DNA from: DYQY01 sp964643725
GTDB lineage: Bacteria; Margulisbacteria; Riflemargulisbacteria; GWF2-35-9; DYQY01
Length of the DNA stretch: 42,928 nucleotides
Direction of reading: 5' to 3'
Assembly (NCBI GenBank): GCA_964643725.1
Contig: CAZXTL010000016.1
Coordinates: 1 to 42,928, forward strand
Part shown: in pieces, positions 8,212 to 17,020 of the stretch
How the letters are laid out: each line of letters begins with the position of its first letter
Numbering within the stretch: position 1 is the first letter of the stretch
The notes under the pieces: model-generated
What the model was told of the DNA's origin: nothing
Databases searched by the model: none
Seen by the model: the letters and a program-made list of their open reading frames with translations, nothing else
Program-made: the position numbers and the translations under genes

Positions 8212-9705
8212 TTATTGTGTTTGTTCTGATTGCTGTGGTTGTTCTTGTTTTAGCTCTTCTAGTTCTTCGGATTCTTTTTCTTCTTCAGATAGTTCTTCTT
8301 TTTCTTTCAATGAAGTGACATTTATTTCGTTGTTAAAAGTTGTGAATTTTATGTTGTTTAGTGCATTTTTTATTACCATGCGGGCGTTGTTAATTGTTAT
8401 GAATACTTTAGGGTAAACAGTTCCGTAAACATAAAGTTCGGGAGATATCCCAAATTTAATTGATTTTAAAAGTTCTTCTTTCTCGGCCTTTAGAGTTGTT
8501 ATTTCTTTTTGCATTTTCTCTCGAGAATTAAGTAAGTGCTTGTATGTGTTTACAATTTTATTAACTTGTTCGTTATCCAGTCCATCTTTATATTTGTTAG
8601 TGCTAATTAGTTTTTCTAATTTTTTGAAAGCAGGGAACCCACCATGAAGTTCTTTGTTGTATTCCTTTAAGGTTTTTTCTATTTCTTTTAATCTATCTAA
8701 TCTTTCTGTCATATTGTTAAGGATTATTTCTGTTCTTGTTTCATTTTCACAACCAAGAATAAAAGTTTGTATAAGGTTTTCGGCCTTCATTTTTCCTCCA
8801 AGTAGTAGCCCCTCCGTAGGGTTACATAAGAGGGCATTCTTAACCGTAACTTGGGTGTTAATTAGATGTTTTTGAATGATGATGCTGTCTCCAGCTTCTA
8901 TCCATCCTCCATCAACAAAGGGAATTGTGATATTGCCTCCTGCTGAAAGTATTCCTTCTTCTCCAAGAATTTTTCCTCCGACACACGAAATATTTCCTCC
9001 TGCATAGATGTTTGAATGATGGATAGAACCACGAATTTCGATATTTTTTTCAGTTTTTAAGTTAAATCCTGAGCTTACATCTTTATGGATTAAGATGTCA
9101 CCTTCATATGATATATCTCCAGTTGATAGATCGACATTCTCTATTTCAAAGACAGTTAAAATTGTTAGTTGATTATCCTTTAGCATAGGGTGTCCTGAGA
9201 CTAATGCACTGAAATTCAGGTCACTGTCTGAATATTTTACTGTTTTGTCAAAGGCAAGAGGGCTAAGTTTCCCTGGTATTCCAGCAATAATTTTTCCAGT
9301 AACGGCTGTTCCTTCAACGCCTACAGTAGGAAGAATTGTTTTCGCGATTATTGTATCCTCAAGGACATATCCAATGATGCCCTTATCATGGTAATCAATA
9401 GAGTCGTCTTCTCTTTTTAGGTGAGGTCTATCTATAAATGGAATAGTGTTAAAATAGAATTCAGTTTTAGAATCTTCACCAATGGTCGGGGCTATTCCTT
9501 GAGCAATCAAATGTTCGTTATAGCTAAGTGTGCCATTTATGAGTTGCATAATAATGGTTTCATTTATGCCAAAAATAATGTTGTTGGTTTGCAATAGTGC
9601 ATCAATTTCATCTTTTGTTGGTGGCGTAAGTTCAGGGGGAATTTTAATAAATGCTTGGAGATTATCTTCTGAAATCCTTATTATAATTTCATTATTTTGT
9701 TCCAT
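8212..9705 (-). CDS. FapA (DUF342) family protein
   Basis: A 497-residue FapA/DUF342 protein. The N-terminal half carries the family region, including VEGTAVTGKIIAGIPG and, further on, a right-handed beta-helix stretch rich in G and I (about residues 210-310: …GDISYEGDILIHKDV…GGNISCVGGKI…). A coiled-coil segment follows (about 330-420), then a final beta segment (about 425-455) and a strongly acidic, Glu/Gln-rich tail. No signal peptide is seen. The family is widespread, and its biochemical role is unsettled; some members affect cell-envelope or signalling processes. AAGGGA lies before the ATG. The gene follows engB by 10 bp and is probably co-transcribed. Confidence 0.85.
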   Translation of the reverse strand: MEQNNEIIIRISEDNLQAFIKIPPELTPPTKDEIDALLQTNNIIFGINETIIMQLINGTLSYNEHLIAQGIAPTIGEDSKTEFYFNTIPFIDRPHLKREDDSIDYHDKGIIGYVLEDTIIAKTILPTVGVEGTAVTGKIIAGIPGKLSPLAFDKTVKYSDSDLNFSALVSGHPMLKDNQLTILTVFEIENVDLSTGDISYEGDILIHKDVSSGFNLKTEKNIEIRGSIHHSNIYAGGNISCVGGKILGEEGILSAGGNITIPFVDGGWIEAGDSIIIQKHLINTQVTVKNALLCNPTEGLLLGGKMKAENLIQTFILGCENETRTEIILNNMTERLDRLKEIEKTLKEYNKELHGGFPAFKKLEKLISTNKYKDGLDNEQVNKIVNTYKHLLNSREKMQKEITTLKAEKEELLKSIKFGISPELYVYGTVYPKVFITINNARMVIKNALNNIKFTTFNNEINVTSLKEKEELSEEEKESEELEELKQEQPQQSEQTQ

Positions 9706-9715
9706 AGGCTTCCCT

Positions 9716-10282
9716 TTAGAAGATTTCTTTGCAAAACTCAGTAATGCCTTTTTTCTTTTCAGAAGAAAAGGGAATCACTTTATTATGTCTAGCAAATTCT
9801 TCAACTTTTTTTATTTTTTTCACATATTCTGATTGTTTTATTTTGTCTATTTTATTCGCTAAAATAATTATATTTTGGTGGTTCTCTTCAAGAAAATTTA
9901 GCATGGTTATGTCGCTTTCAGTTGGACCTACATTTGCATCAATTATAAGGGCTATAAGCTTAGGTTCGTACCCAGAACTTGCGAAGTACCAATTTATAAG
10001 GTCTCCTATGTTTTCACGTACTGATTTTGAAGTTTTAGTAAAACCATAGCCGGGAAGATCTATAAAATAGGTGGAATCATTAATTAGAAAAATGTTTATT
10101 TGTTGTGTTCTGCCAGGATAAGAGCTTGTTTTGGCTAAATTTTTATTGTTTGTTATTGCATTAATTGCACTTGATTTTCCTACGTTGGAACGGCCAATAA
10201 ATGCAATATGAGGGATTTCGTGTCTTAGCGTTTTTCCAGTTTGAGTCATGCCTGTTATAAATTCTGTTTTTTTAATTATCAT
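9716..10282 (-). CDS. engB: Ribosome biogenesis GTPase EngB (YsxC/YihA)
   Basis: A 188-residue GTPase needed for large ribosomal subunit assembly. Motifs in order: P-loop GRSNVGKS (30-37), the switch region with SYPGRTQ, G3 DLPGYGF (75-81), G4 NKIDK (143-147) and G5 around PFSSEKKKG (about 171-179). Length and motif spacing match the family. There is no Shine-Dalgarno site; instead an extended -10 ends 6 nt before the ATG, so the mRNA is probably leaderless. It heads a two-gene unit with fapA. Confidence 0.96.
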   Translation of the reverse strand: MIIKKTEFITGMTQTGKTLRHEIPHIAFIGRSNVGKSSAINAITNNKNLAKTSSYPGRTQQINIFLINDSTYFIDLPGYGFTKTSKSVRENIGDLINWYFASSGYEPKLIALIIDANVGPTESDITMLNFLEENHQNIIILANKIDKIKQSEYVKKIKKVEEFARHNKVIPFSSEKKKGITEFCKEIF

Positions 10283-10288
10283 ATAGTC

Positions 10289-10297
10289 ATCATATCA
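10289..10297 (-). promoter_or_regulatory. Extended -10 of engB, leaderless start
   Basis: On the minus strand TGA-TATGAT ends 6 nt before the engB ATG (10280-10282). No Shine-Dalgarno site fits in between. TTTATC about 17 bp upstream is a weak -35. Confidence 0.5.
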
Positions 10298-10330
10298 GAT
10301 AAAAAAGTGTTGATAAAATTAATTATTATT

Positions 10331-10951
10331 TTAGGTTTGAGAGGTTGTATTAGTATGAGCTATTAAATCTGATCTATTTAGAATGTTAGTTCCATTTGTG
10401 ACCTGTCTAAAAATTCCATTTTCTTTATTGGCAATATCATTTATTCCATCTGTTGGGAGGTCTAAGACCCTTAGACGACGAGCAAGTTCCGCTCTTGTTA
10501 TTTGGTTATCATTATTTTCATCAAATACATTAAAATTATCAAGAGTAATAGATACGGATCCAGAAATTTTATTTTGATCCATGGATTTCGATACTCCTTT
10601 AACCCCTTCTGCACTGTGTCCGTCTGTATTGGTTTTATTGAATCCACGTCCAACATCATGATGTAAGTCTTTATTACTTTCTGTGTCCCATGCTTTTGTT
10701 GCTCCTTTGTTAACTCCAGGACTAGACTTAAATTCGTCTCTGGTTATTTCCCCATCACTATCAGTATCAAAAGAAGAAAAGTTGGATTGATCAATAGTTA
10801 TATCACCATATTGGTGAGATACTTGATAGTTAAACGTAGCACCATCTGACAAATTAGTATCTATAAAAGAAGAATCAACGTTGGCTCCAATATTGTCTAT
10901 TCTTGCAGTATTAGAGACGGATTCGTTGTTGATTCCTGAAACACTAGACAT
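10331..10951 (-). CDS. EF-hand calcium-binding protein
   Basis: A 206-residue protein with two good EF-hand loops: residues 62-73 (DTDSDGEITRDE) and 144-155 (DENNDNQITRAE), each with acidic or Asn ligands at 1, 3, 5 and Glu at 12. The rest is Ser/Asn/Asp-rich and low in hydrophobic residues. There is no classical signal peptide, so it is either cytosolic or exported by another route. TAGGAG lies 5 nt before the ATG, and a TATAAT box (minus strand, 10981-10986) lies about 30 nt upstream. Bacterial EF-hand proteins of this kind act as calcium buffers or surface proteins; the specific role is unknown. It is divergent from the 147-residue orphan. Confidence 0.8.
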   Translation of the reverse strand: MSSVSGINNESVSNTARIDNIGANVDSSFIDTNLSDGATFNYQVSHQYGDITIDQSNFSSFDTDSDGEITRDEFKSSPGVNKGATKAWDTESNKDLHHDVGRGFNKTNTDGHSAEGVKGVSKSMDQNKISGSVSITLDNFNVFDENNDNQITRAELARRLRVLDLPTDGINDIANKENGIFRQVTNGTNILNRSDLIAHTNTTSQT

Positions 10952-10980
10952 AATAACTCCTAAAGCTGTTGATATTTATA

Positions 10981-10986
10981 ATTATA
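10981..10986 (-). promoter_or_regulatory. -10 box of the EF-hand gene
   Basis: TATAAT on the minus strand, about 30 nt upstream of the ATG at 10949-10951, with a normal Shine-Dalgarno (TAGGAG) in between. No strong -35 is seen. Confidence 0.4.
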
Positions 10987-11042
10987 TACGTAATAACGTT
11001 AATTTCTTTACAAATATTGTATTTAATATTATCGTTATTTTT

Positions 11043-11486
11043 ATGCAATTTGAACATATTATCCAAATTTTTAATGATGCTACATTAAAAGAAAAAGAAG
11101 AAATCTTAAGAAATGCTTTAAAGCAAGATCCGATAGTTGCGCTTACTATATTTAATGCTTCGAGTCTTGAGGTAATGTATCAATTGATTGTGAATTTGTC
11201 ACCATTTCTTGTGGTGGATTTTTTTAGACAGTGTTGGGAGCATTTGGGTTATGAAGAGTCTGACAGGTTTGATTACATCTCTAATCTTTTTATCAAGTTA
11301 TGGGAAAGTTATCCGGATTCAACTTATGCAACTCATTCATTAATTTGGATATTTTTATCAGATAATTCCAGTAGCATTTCATTGATTAACAGATTTATTT
11401 TAACTTTAAAAGAAGCAAAGTATCCCATTCCTGAGAATTTGTTATTACAAGAGCAGGAACCAACATTACCCGTCTTGCCTCTTTAG
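11043..11486 (+). CDS. Hypothetical protein, all-helical
   Basis: A 147-residue protein that I do not recognise. It starts MQFEHIIQIF and looks all-helical, with a repeat-like rhythm of helices (LKEKEEILRNALKQ, SLEVMYQLIVNLSPFL, SDRFDYISNLFIKLW, SLINRFILTLKEA) that might be HEAT-like or TPR-like. No signal peptide or membrane segment is evident. I chose the ATG at 11043 because the upstream in-frame ORF overlaps the divergent EF-hand gene. There is no Shine-Dalgarno site; TATTAT lies about 10 nt upstream. Its last 21 bases overlap the 3' end of the convergent NRPS-like gene. Confidence 0.6.
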   Translation: MQFEHIIQIFNDATLKEKEEILRNALKQDPIVALTIFNASSLEVMYQLIVNLSPFLVVDFFRQCWEHLGYEESDRFDYISNLFIKLWESYPDSTYATHSLIWIFLSDNSSSISLINRFILTLKEAKYPIPENLLLQEQEPTLPVLPL

Positions 11487-14400
11487 AAATAAGTTTATTT
11501 CATTTTCAAAGAAGAGATTTAGTTCTTCTTCTGAAAAATCAAAAGAGTGGTGTAGCTGAAGATAGATTCCTTCCCAAATCGGCGCACCATAGAAGATAGC
11601 GTTGCGGTTATTATAAAAAGATTCTCTATATTCCAGATTAGGTTTAATTATTGATTGATAGCTCTTGTCTGTTTGTTGTTGATAATTAAAAATAATAAGA
11701 TTTTTCCATTTTTTTATATCTTTCATAAACTTTAATTGTTTGTAAGATAGCGGAAATTTTTTTAATAATTTATGGTCTAGTAATAGGTTTAGGAAATGTA
11801 TATTTGAATTTGTAGCATAAGTTAATTTTTTTGAGAGATGTTTTGAGTCGAATGAATCATTGATATTAAGTAATGGAACGATATCGGTAAAATCAGCGAT
11901 TAATGAGTCCAATTGATTGTTTTTTTTAGTTCTGGAATTATTAATTATCCAGAATGGAAATACTTCTATTTGCAGTTTTTTTTGCCAGAAATTTATAAAT
12001 AAAGTTACAAATAAAGAAAATGTTTTTTCTTGTGTTAAACCGTGAAGGTTATAAAATGCTTTTTTATATAAATGAGATTCTTTGGATTGCTTTAAACTAT
12101 TAACTTGAGTACTTAATCGATTGGTTGCGACGTTGAATTCTTTTAAGTTAAAATCTGACAATAATTGATTATCAGATATTGTAGGACCTTTGTTTTGTTC
12201 CTCAATCATGATACTTGGATGATAAGTGATAGTGATTTCATTTTGAAGAAACCATTGAGAAAAGATAGCATCTGTCATGACGTCGTGGATGTGATCATCT
12301 ATGGCATAAATGAATTGATAGTTTGATAAAGTTCTTTTTATTAAGAAAAATCGATGAGTCCAAAAGGATTCACCGGTAGTTGCTAAATATGCAACAATGT
12401 CATTTTCAACTATATTGTCACAAAACTCAGGAGAGAAACCACTTAAGTCTATAAACGGAATTCTAAGGTTAGCGGAGGCTTCATATTCTTGCCAATAATG
12501 TTTTCGTTTATTTGTAATTAATTTGCTTCTTAATAACGGTTGAATTTTAATAAATTTTTCAATTTTTTCAGAGAATGATTTTTCTAGTTCATAACCTGTT
12601 AGATTTAGAAAATTAATTGCATAGGCTTTAGGAAATAAGAAATCAGCGACAACATGATTAACGGAGGCAAGATATATAGAGTTTTGTTTAGAATATATTG
12701 ATTCGAAATATGTTTTTTCTTGTGCATGAATAGTGTCTATTATAAACTGCAGGGCCTTTGTTTTATCCTTAATATATGTTTTTGTGTCTGACCAAATTTT
12801 GCCATTATATAGAGTCAAAAATTGTAGATAAGTAGTATTAGATTTTTCTAAAATTTTCTTTATTTGCTTTAGTTGCTCATCAGTTAAATCATTTCCTAAA
12901 ACAAGAAACGTATGTGGCCTGTTTCTGTAATCCTTTTTTTTAACGATTGACCATGTTGATAGCTCAGAAATTAGATTTTTTTGTTCTTCTGAAAGCAAGA
13001 AATCACTAGTATTATTCCTTTTTTCATAAAACTTAGCTAGTTTATATATTGATTTAAGTTGATAGAAATCTCCATAGTTAATAGGCCCTAACTGTAGGTT
13101 AAGTTTATCTACTAATTTTGCAGCGCTTAATGAATCTCCACCCAGATTAAAATAGTCGTCTTTGATAGAGCAGTCATTAATTTCAAGATTGTTTAGGAAA
13201 ATATTTTTAATTATTTTTTCAATAGGTGTAATTGTTTCTGGTACAGATTTTATATTTTTAGTTGCGAGCTCTTTTATAAAAGAAAGATCTGCCTTACCTG
13301 TTGAGGTTAGCTTCCAGTCATCAACAATATATATTTTTTGAGGCAGAAAATAATCCGGAAGTCTATTTTGTTTAATTTCTAAGAGTTCGATATTAATAGG
13401 ATCCTTACAAAAAGCTAATAATTGTTTTGTTTGTTCATCCCAAGAACAAACAACATAGGTGGTTTGTAATTCATTTTTTAGTAAAGCCTCAACTTCCCCA
13501 AGCTCAACTCGATATCCGCGTATTTGTACTTGCCGGTCTTTACGTCCTAGAAACTCTAGGTTCCCACTATCTAACCATCGACCATAATCACCAGTTCGAT
13601 ACATTTTAATGGCATTATCTATAGGGTCAAGGGTATATCTATCATCATAGTTCTTTATGATATATTCATTGTTGGCAACATCCCCGGATATGCAGATTTC
13701 ACCAGTTTCACCTAAAGGGAGAACCTCTTTTCCTTGTGCGAGTATCCAGATATTATTATTTGGCAGCGGTCGTCCGATTGGTAATCGCTTGTGCGAGGAG
13801 GCTGTCTCTTCAGTAAATACAAGGTTTTCAATAGTAGTTTCTGTTAAGCCATAACCATTAATTACTTGAGTTTTTGGTTGGTAATAATTTATTAGATGAG
13901 TCCAGATGTTTACCGGACATTCTTCTGCCCCCAAAATAATAGTTTTTAAAGAATCATAAGGGCTGTGTTCTGTTGTTTGCGTAAGTTCATATTGAAAGGC
14001 AGGGGTAGTGTCTATGAGGCTGACTTTTTGAGCTTTTATTACTTTCCGGATGAAAGGGAAATCAAGTCGTTCATTCTCATCAAGAAGTATTAATTTGCCA
14101 CCAGAAAGCAATGCTTTTACTATATCTCCAAGAAATACATCTGAGCCTATAGGAGCAATATTTAATACTGTTGGTGGTTCTTGTTCTAAGTTATAAAAAT
14201 CATTCCATGCATCAAATGTTGATAATAAACTTAAGGATTTGACGTGGATTCCTTTAGGTTTTCCGGTAGAGCCTGAAGTGTAAAGAATATAATCGCCAGT
14301 AAATTGATGATTGTTGCAGTTTTTATTGCATGGCGTTACCGTGATGGTTTTGAGCAATATGCTTTTATCGGGGTAAATAGAGTAAAGGTTCTCGGTGTTA

Positions 14401-15977
14401 TCTGTAAATATAATTTTATCTGGGGTTGCTTCTGCTAATATTGCTTTAAGGCGTTCATCAGGCATCGATTTATCTAATAGAAGTATAGTATTCCCAAGCT
14501 TCCACAGGGCAAGCAGTAAGACGATAAGTTCAGGGCTCTTAGGGGAGATTACAGCGATTATTTTGTCTTCCATGTTTAGATTATTAGCCATTTGGACTGA
14601 CCAATTATACAGGTCACTATAATTCCAGGTTTTGCCTTTAAACCATAGTGCTTCTTTATGAGGTGATGTGGTTGTTATATTTTCAAACTTGCTCCACACG
14701 GAAGAAAATTCTGGCTTTAATATTTTGCCTTTTGAAAGATGTATTATTCTTTCTTTTTCAACTTCACTTATGAGCGGAATGTTTTTTACTGTGTAGTTTA
14801 AGTTTGTAGTATTAAGGAGCAATAACAGACCAGTTGAAAGTATTTCAATGTCTTTTTCCTTGAAGTATGATTTTTGGTAAACAAATTCAAGATGATAATT
14901 CTTGGAGTCAGAATAGTTTCTGAAATTAATAAGTAAGGGGTATAAAGAATAATCATTATTTAAAACGTTTGCCGTAATGGTTAGGTTTTCAACATTAAAC
15001 TTATAGTTAAAGTCTTCAAAAGATATAATTCCTTGGCACTGTTTTACCCAAGAATGGTCAATCCAGATATTTTGATTTGAATAAAGTGCTTCTATAGAAT
15101 CTTTTATTTTATGTCCCAACTCTTCAATGGTTTGGTTTTCTTTGGGCTCTATAATGAGTGGCAAGGTGTTTACAAATGGACCTATAATAGATTTATAGTT
15201 TTGATTTAATTTCCCCCTGTTTAATAGATGAATTCCTAAAATAACAGCTGTTCCAGTTCTTCGGAACCAGTAGATAGCATAAATGGCTAAGAAATAATGG
15301 AATAATGAAATAGTGCTTTCGTGACATAAAATTTTTAATTCGTGTATAGTTCTTTCGGATATTAAAGCTTGATATTTTTCGGACGAGAATGGCGCTTCAT
15401 CAAATTGTTTTTCAAAGCCAGTTATACCAGGGACTGCTTCCCATTGTTGTATTTCGTAGCTGTTTTGAAACAAAGGCAAGTTAAAGAAGGAGCTAGTGTT
15501 AATTTTTTTCCCAAGATAGCTTTTCCATATCTTTGAAAGGTATTGATAGATTCCCCACCCGTCGATTACTAAGTGGCTAAAGCGTAGAAACCAGAAATGT
15601 TCATTTTCTTTAGTTTTTATAATTAGCGATTCTCCTAAAGATAATTCTGAGTAATTTATAATAGTATTCATTTGTTTGTTCATTAAAAGCATTGCTTCGT
15701 TTTCGGGATTATTTTTGGTGGAAAAATCTAGAAAATCAATTTTAATATCGGAATCTGTTTTTTGTTGTAGCCAGGTATTGTTTTCTTCTTTTAGGTTTGC
15801 ACTTAGTATTTCGGATTTATGGGCTACAGATAAAATGGCGATTGTAAGTTTTTCTACGTTCAGAGGGCCTGATATTTTACTGTACCCACCAATAGTAAAA
15901 ATAGGTATGTCTGGATAAATTATAGATGTTTTTGCCATTTGCAACTGAGACATAGATAGAGGCAAAGGATTTTTCAT
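11466..15977 (-). CDS. NRPS-like protein: condensation, adenylation, carrier and C-terminal condensation-like regions
   Basis: A 1503-residue stand-alone nonribosomal peptide synthetase-like protein. Residues about 5-400 form a condensation domain with SHLVIDGWG (His135, Asp139; the first His of HHxxxDG is Ser) and GPFVNTLPL. The adenylation domain (about 410-900) has YTSGSTGKPKG (566-576), NGYGLTETT (707-715), YRTGD (793-797), GRKDRQVQIRGYRVELGEVE and the catalytic Lys895 in STGKADL. A carrier domain follows with LGGDSL and the phosphopantetheine Ser949. The last 500 residues resemble a condensation domain but are degenerate, with NHVVAD (His1108) and DDHIHDVMTD (about 1227-1236). There is no thioesterase, reductase or phosphopantetheinyl transferase nearby. 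The amino acid activated is not predictable by eye. A TATAAT ends 7 nt before the ATG. It is probably a single-module peptide or amide synthase. Confidence 0.9.
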   Translation of the reverse strand: MKNPLPLSMSQLQMAKTSIIYPDIPIFTIGGYSKISGPLNVEKLTIAILSVAHKSEILSANLKEENNTWLQQKTDSDIKIDFLDFSTKNNPENEAMLLMNKQMNTIINYSELSLGESLIIKTKENEHFWFLRFSHLVIDGWGIYQYLSKIWKSYLGKKINTSSFFNLPLFQNSYEIQQWEAVPGITGFEKQFDEAPFSSEKYQALISERTIHELKILCHESTISLFHYFLAIYAIYWFRRTGTAVILGIHLLNRGKLNQNYKSIIGPFVNTLPLIIEPKENQTIEELGHKIKDSIEALYSNQNIWIDHSWVKQCQGIISFEDFNYKFNVENLTITANVLNNDYSLYPLLINFRNYSDSKNYHLEFVYQKSYFKEKDIEILSTGLLLLLNTTNLNYTVKNIPLISEVEKERIIHLSKGKILKPEFSSVWSKFENITTTSPHKEALWFKGKTWNYSDLYNWSVQMANNLNMEDKIIAVISPKSPELIVLLLALWKLGNTILLLDKSMPDERLKAILAEATPDKIIFTDNTENLYSIYPDKSILLKTITVTPCNKNCNNHQFTGDYILYTSGSTGKPKGIHVKSLSLLSTFDAWNDFYNLEQEPPTVLNIAPIGSDVFLGDIVKALLSGGKLILLDENERLDFPFIRKVIKAQKVSLIDTTPAFQYELTQTTEHSPYDSLKTIILGAEECPVNIWTHLINYYQPKTQVINGYGLTETTIENLVFTEETASSHKRLPIGRPLPNNNIWILAQGKEVLPLGETGEICISGDVANNEYIIKNYDDRYTLDPIDNAIKMYRTGDYGRWLDSGNLEFLGRKDRQVQIRGYRVELGEVEALLKNELQTTYVVCSWDEQTKQLLAFCKDPINIELLEIKQNRLPDYFLPQKIYIVDDWKLTSTGKADLSFIKELATKNIKSVPETITPIEKIIKNIFLNNLEINDCSIKDDYFNLGGDSLSAAKLVDKLNLQLGPINYGDFYQLKSIYKLAKFYEKRNNTSDFLLSEEQKNLISELSTWSIVKKKDYRNRPHTFLVLGNDLTDEQLKQIKKILEKSNTTYLQFLTLYNGKIWSDTKTYIKDKTKALQFIIDTIHAQEKTYFESIYSKQNSIYLASVNHVVADFLFPKAYAINFLNLTGYELEKSFSEKIEKFIKIQPLLRSKLITNKRKHYWQEYEASANLRIPFIDLSGFSPEFCDNIVENDIVAYLATTGESFWTHRFFLIKRTLSNYQFIYAIDDHIHDVMTDAIFSQWFLQNEITITYHPSIMIEEQNKGPTISDNQLLSDFNLKEFNVATNRLSTQVNSLKQSKESHLYKKAFYNLHGLTQEKTFSLFVTLFINFWQKKLQIEVFPFWIINNSRTKKNNQLDSLIADFTDIVPLLNINDSFDSKHLSKKLTYATNSNIHFLNLLLDHKLLKKFPLSYKQLKFMKDIKKWKNLIIFNYQQQTDKSYQSIIKPNLEYRESFYNNRNAIFYGAPIWEGIYLQLHHSFDFSEEELNLFFENEINLFLKRQDG

Positions 15978-15984
15978 ATTAGTT

Positions 15985-15990
15985 ATTATA
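15985..15990 (-). promoter_or_regulatory. -10 box of the NRPS-like gene, leaderless start
   Basis: TATAAT on the minus strand ends 7 nt before the ATG (15975-15977). No Shine-Dalgarno site is present, and the -35 region is weak. Confidence 0.45.
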
Positions 15991-16027
15991 CAAAATATAA
16001 GCTAAATAGTTATTGAATTTCGATTTA

Positions 16028-16987
16028 TTATTCTTCAGCAGAATACACGTTTTCTTGGATTTCTCTTATTAATTGATTCCAGTACTGGTTTGATCCCCAG
16101 TCAGGAAAGTGTTCTTTAAAACTTACGTCGTTTGATTGAAGCGCGCACCAGCTTGCGAAATGAATCATTCTCATTACTTTTAGCATAGGGATTAACTGCA
16201 GTGAGTTTAGGTTAAAGGAGCGAAAGGTTTCATAGCCTTCGATGAACCAGTTTATTTCTTTGTCACATTGTTCGGCATTTCCTGGCAAGAGCATCCAAAG
16301 GTCCTGAACTGCTGGCCCCATACACATATCGTCAAAATCAACGAGATAGATGCCTTCCTCTGGTCTATGAATAAGGTTTCCTAAGTGACAATCGCCATGT
16401 ATTAGAAAGAGGGGTTCTTGTTTGAATAAGATAGAAGCTTGTTGCATAAAGAATTCAGCAACTCTCTCTAAAGAAGCAAGGTAGTCTTTCGGAATAAAGT
16501 TGTTTTTAAGTAAGTAGTTCAAGCTGTTTTTAGTTGCTTTTTCTGGTGTCCAAACAATACGTTTTGAATTATGAATAGTGTTTCCAATTAAGTGCATTCT
16601 TCCTAGCAGTCTTCCAACCTGAGTCCAGCTGTCTTCGGTTAGTTCGTCGATGGCTCTGCCACCTTTTTTAGGGAAAAGGGCAAAGTTAATATCGTTATAG
16701 TTAAACAGAGTTTTGTTGTTGAAACTGAGTGGTTCAATAACTGGTAGCTCGGCAGAAGTAAGAGTTCGCAAGAAGTCATGTTCTTCTTTTATCATGGAGC
16801 TTGTCCAACGTCCTGGTCTATAGAATTTTACAATTAATTTTTGCTCACTTTGCTTAACACCTAACTCATAAACTCGGTTTACATAGCTATTCCTTTGGAT
16901 TACTAGATTGGATAATTTTAAGCCAGTAACCTTTTCTGTTTGGGTTAGTATAGAATCAAAGGAGAGTGATAGCCAAGGGTCTTGCAT
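16028..16987 (-). CDS. srkA: SrkA/RdoA (YihE)-like protein kinase of the APH fold
   Basis: A 319-residue kinase of the aminoglycoside-phosphotransferase fold. It shows the SrkA pattern along its length: NSYVNRVYELG (33-43), VKFYRPGRWT (53-62) with the ATP-binding Lys, a catalytic loop IHGDCHLGN (196-204) with Asp199 and Asn204, the metal site DFDD (217-220), and PAVQDLWMLLPG. In E. coli this Ser/Thr kinase takes part in envelope-stress responses. Length fits (328 in E. coli). The start is preceded by an extended -10 only 6 nt away, so it is probably leaderless with its own promoter. It lies between the NRPS-like gene and the glycosyltransferase, and a functional link to either is not evident. 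Confidence 0.88.
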   Translation of the reverse strand: MQDPWLSLSFDSILTQTEKVTGLKLSNLVIQRNSYVNRVYELGVKQSEQKLIVKFYRPGRWTSSMIKEEHDFLRTLTSAELPVIEPLSFNNKTLFNYNDINFALFPKKGGRAIDELTEDSWTQVGRLLGRMHLIGNTIHNSKRIVWTPEKATKNSLNYLLKNNFIPKDYLASLERVAEFFMQQASILFKQEPLFLIHGDCHLGNLIHRPEEGIYLVDFDDMCMGPAVQDLWMLLPGNAEQCDKEINWFIEGYETFRSFNLNSLQLIPMLKVMRMIHFASWCALQSNDVSFKEHFPDWGSNQYWNQLIREIQENVYSAEE

Positions 16988-16993
16988 GCTTTT

Positions 16994-17002
16994 ATTATAG
17001 CA
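16994..17002 (-). promoter_or_regulatory. Extended -10 of srkA, leaderless start
   Basis: TGC-TATAAT on the minus strand ends 6 nt before the ATG (16985-16987). No Shine-Dalgarno site fits, and no clear -35 is seen, as is common for extended -10 promoters. Confidence 0.55.
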
Positions 17003-17020
17003 TTAAGGGGAGAAATTATT

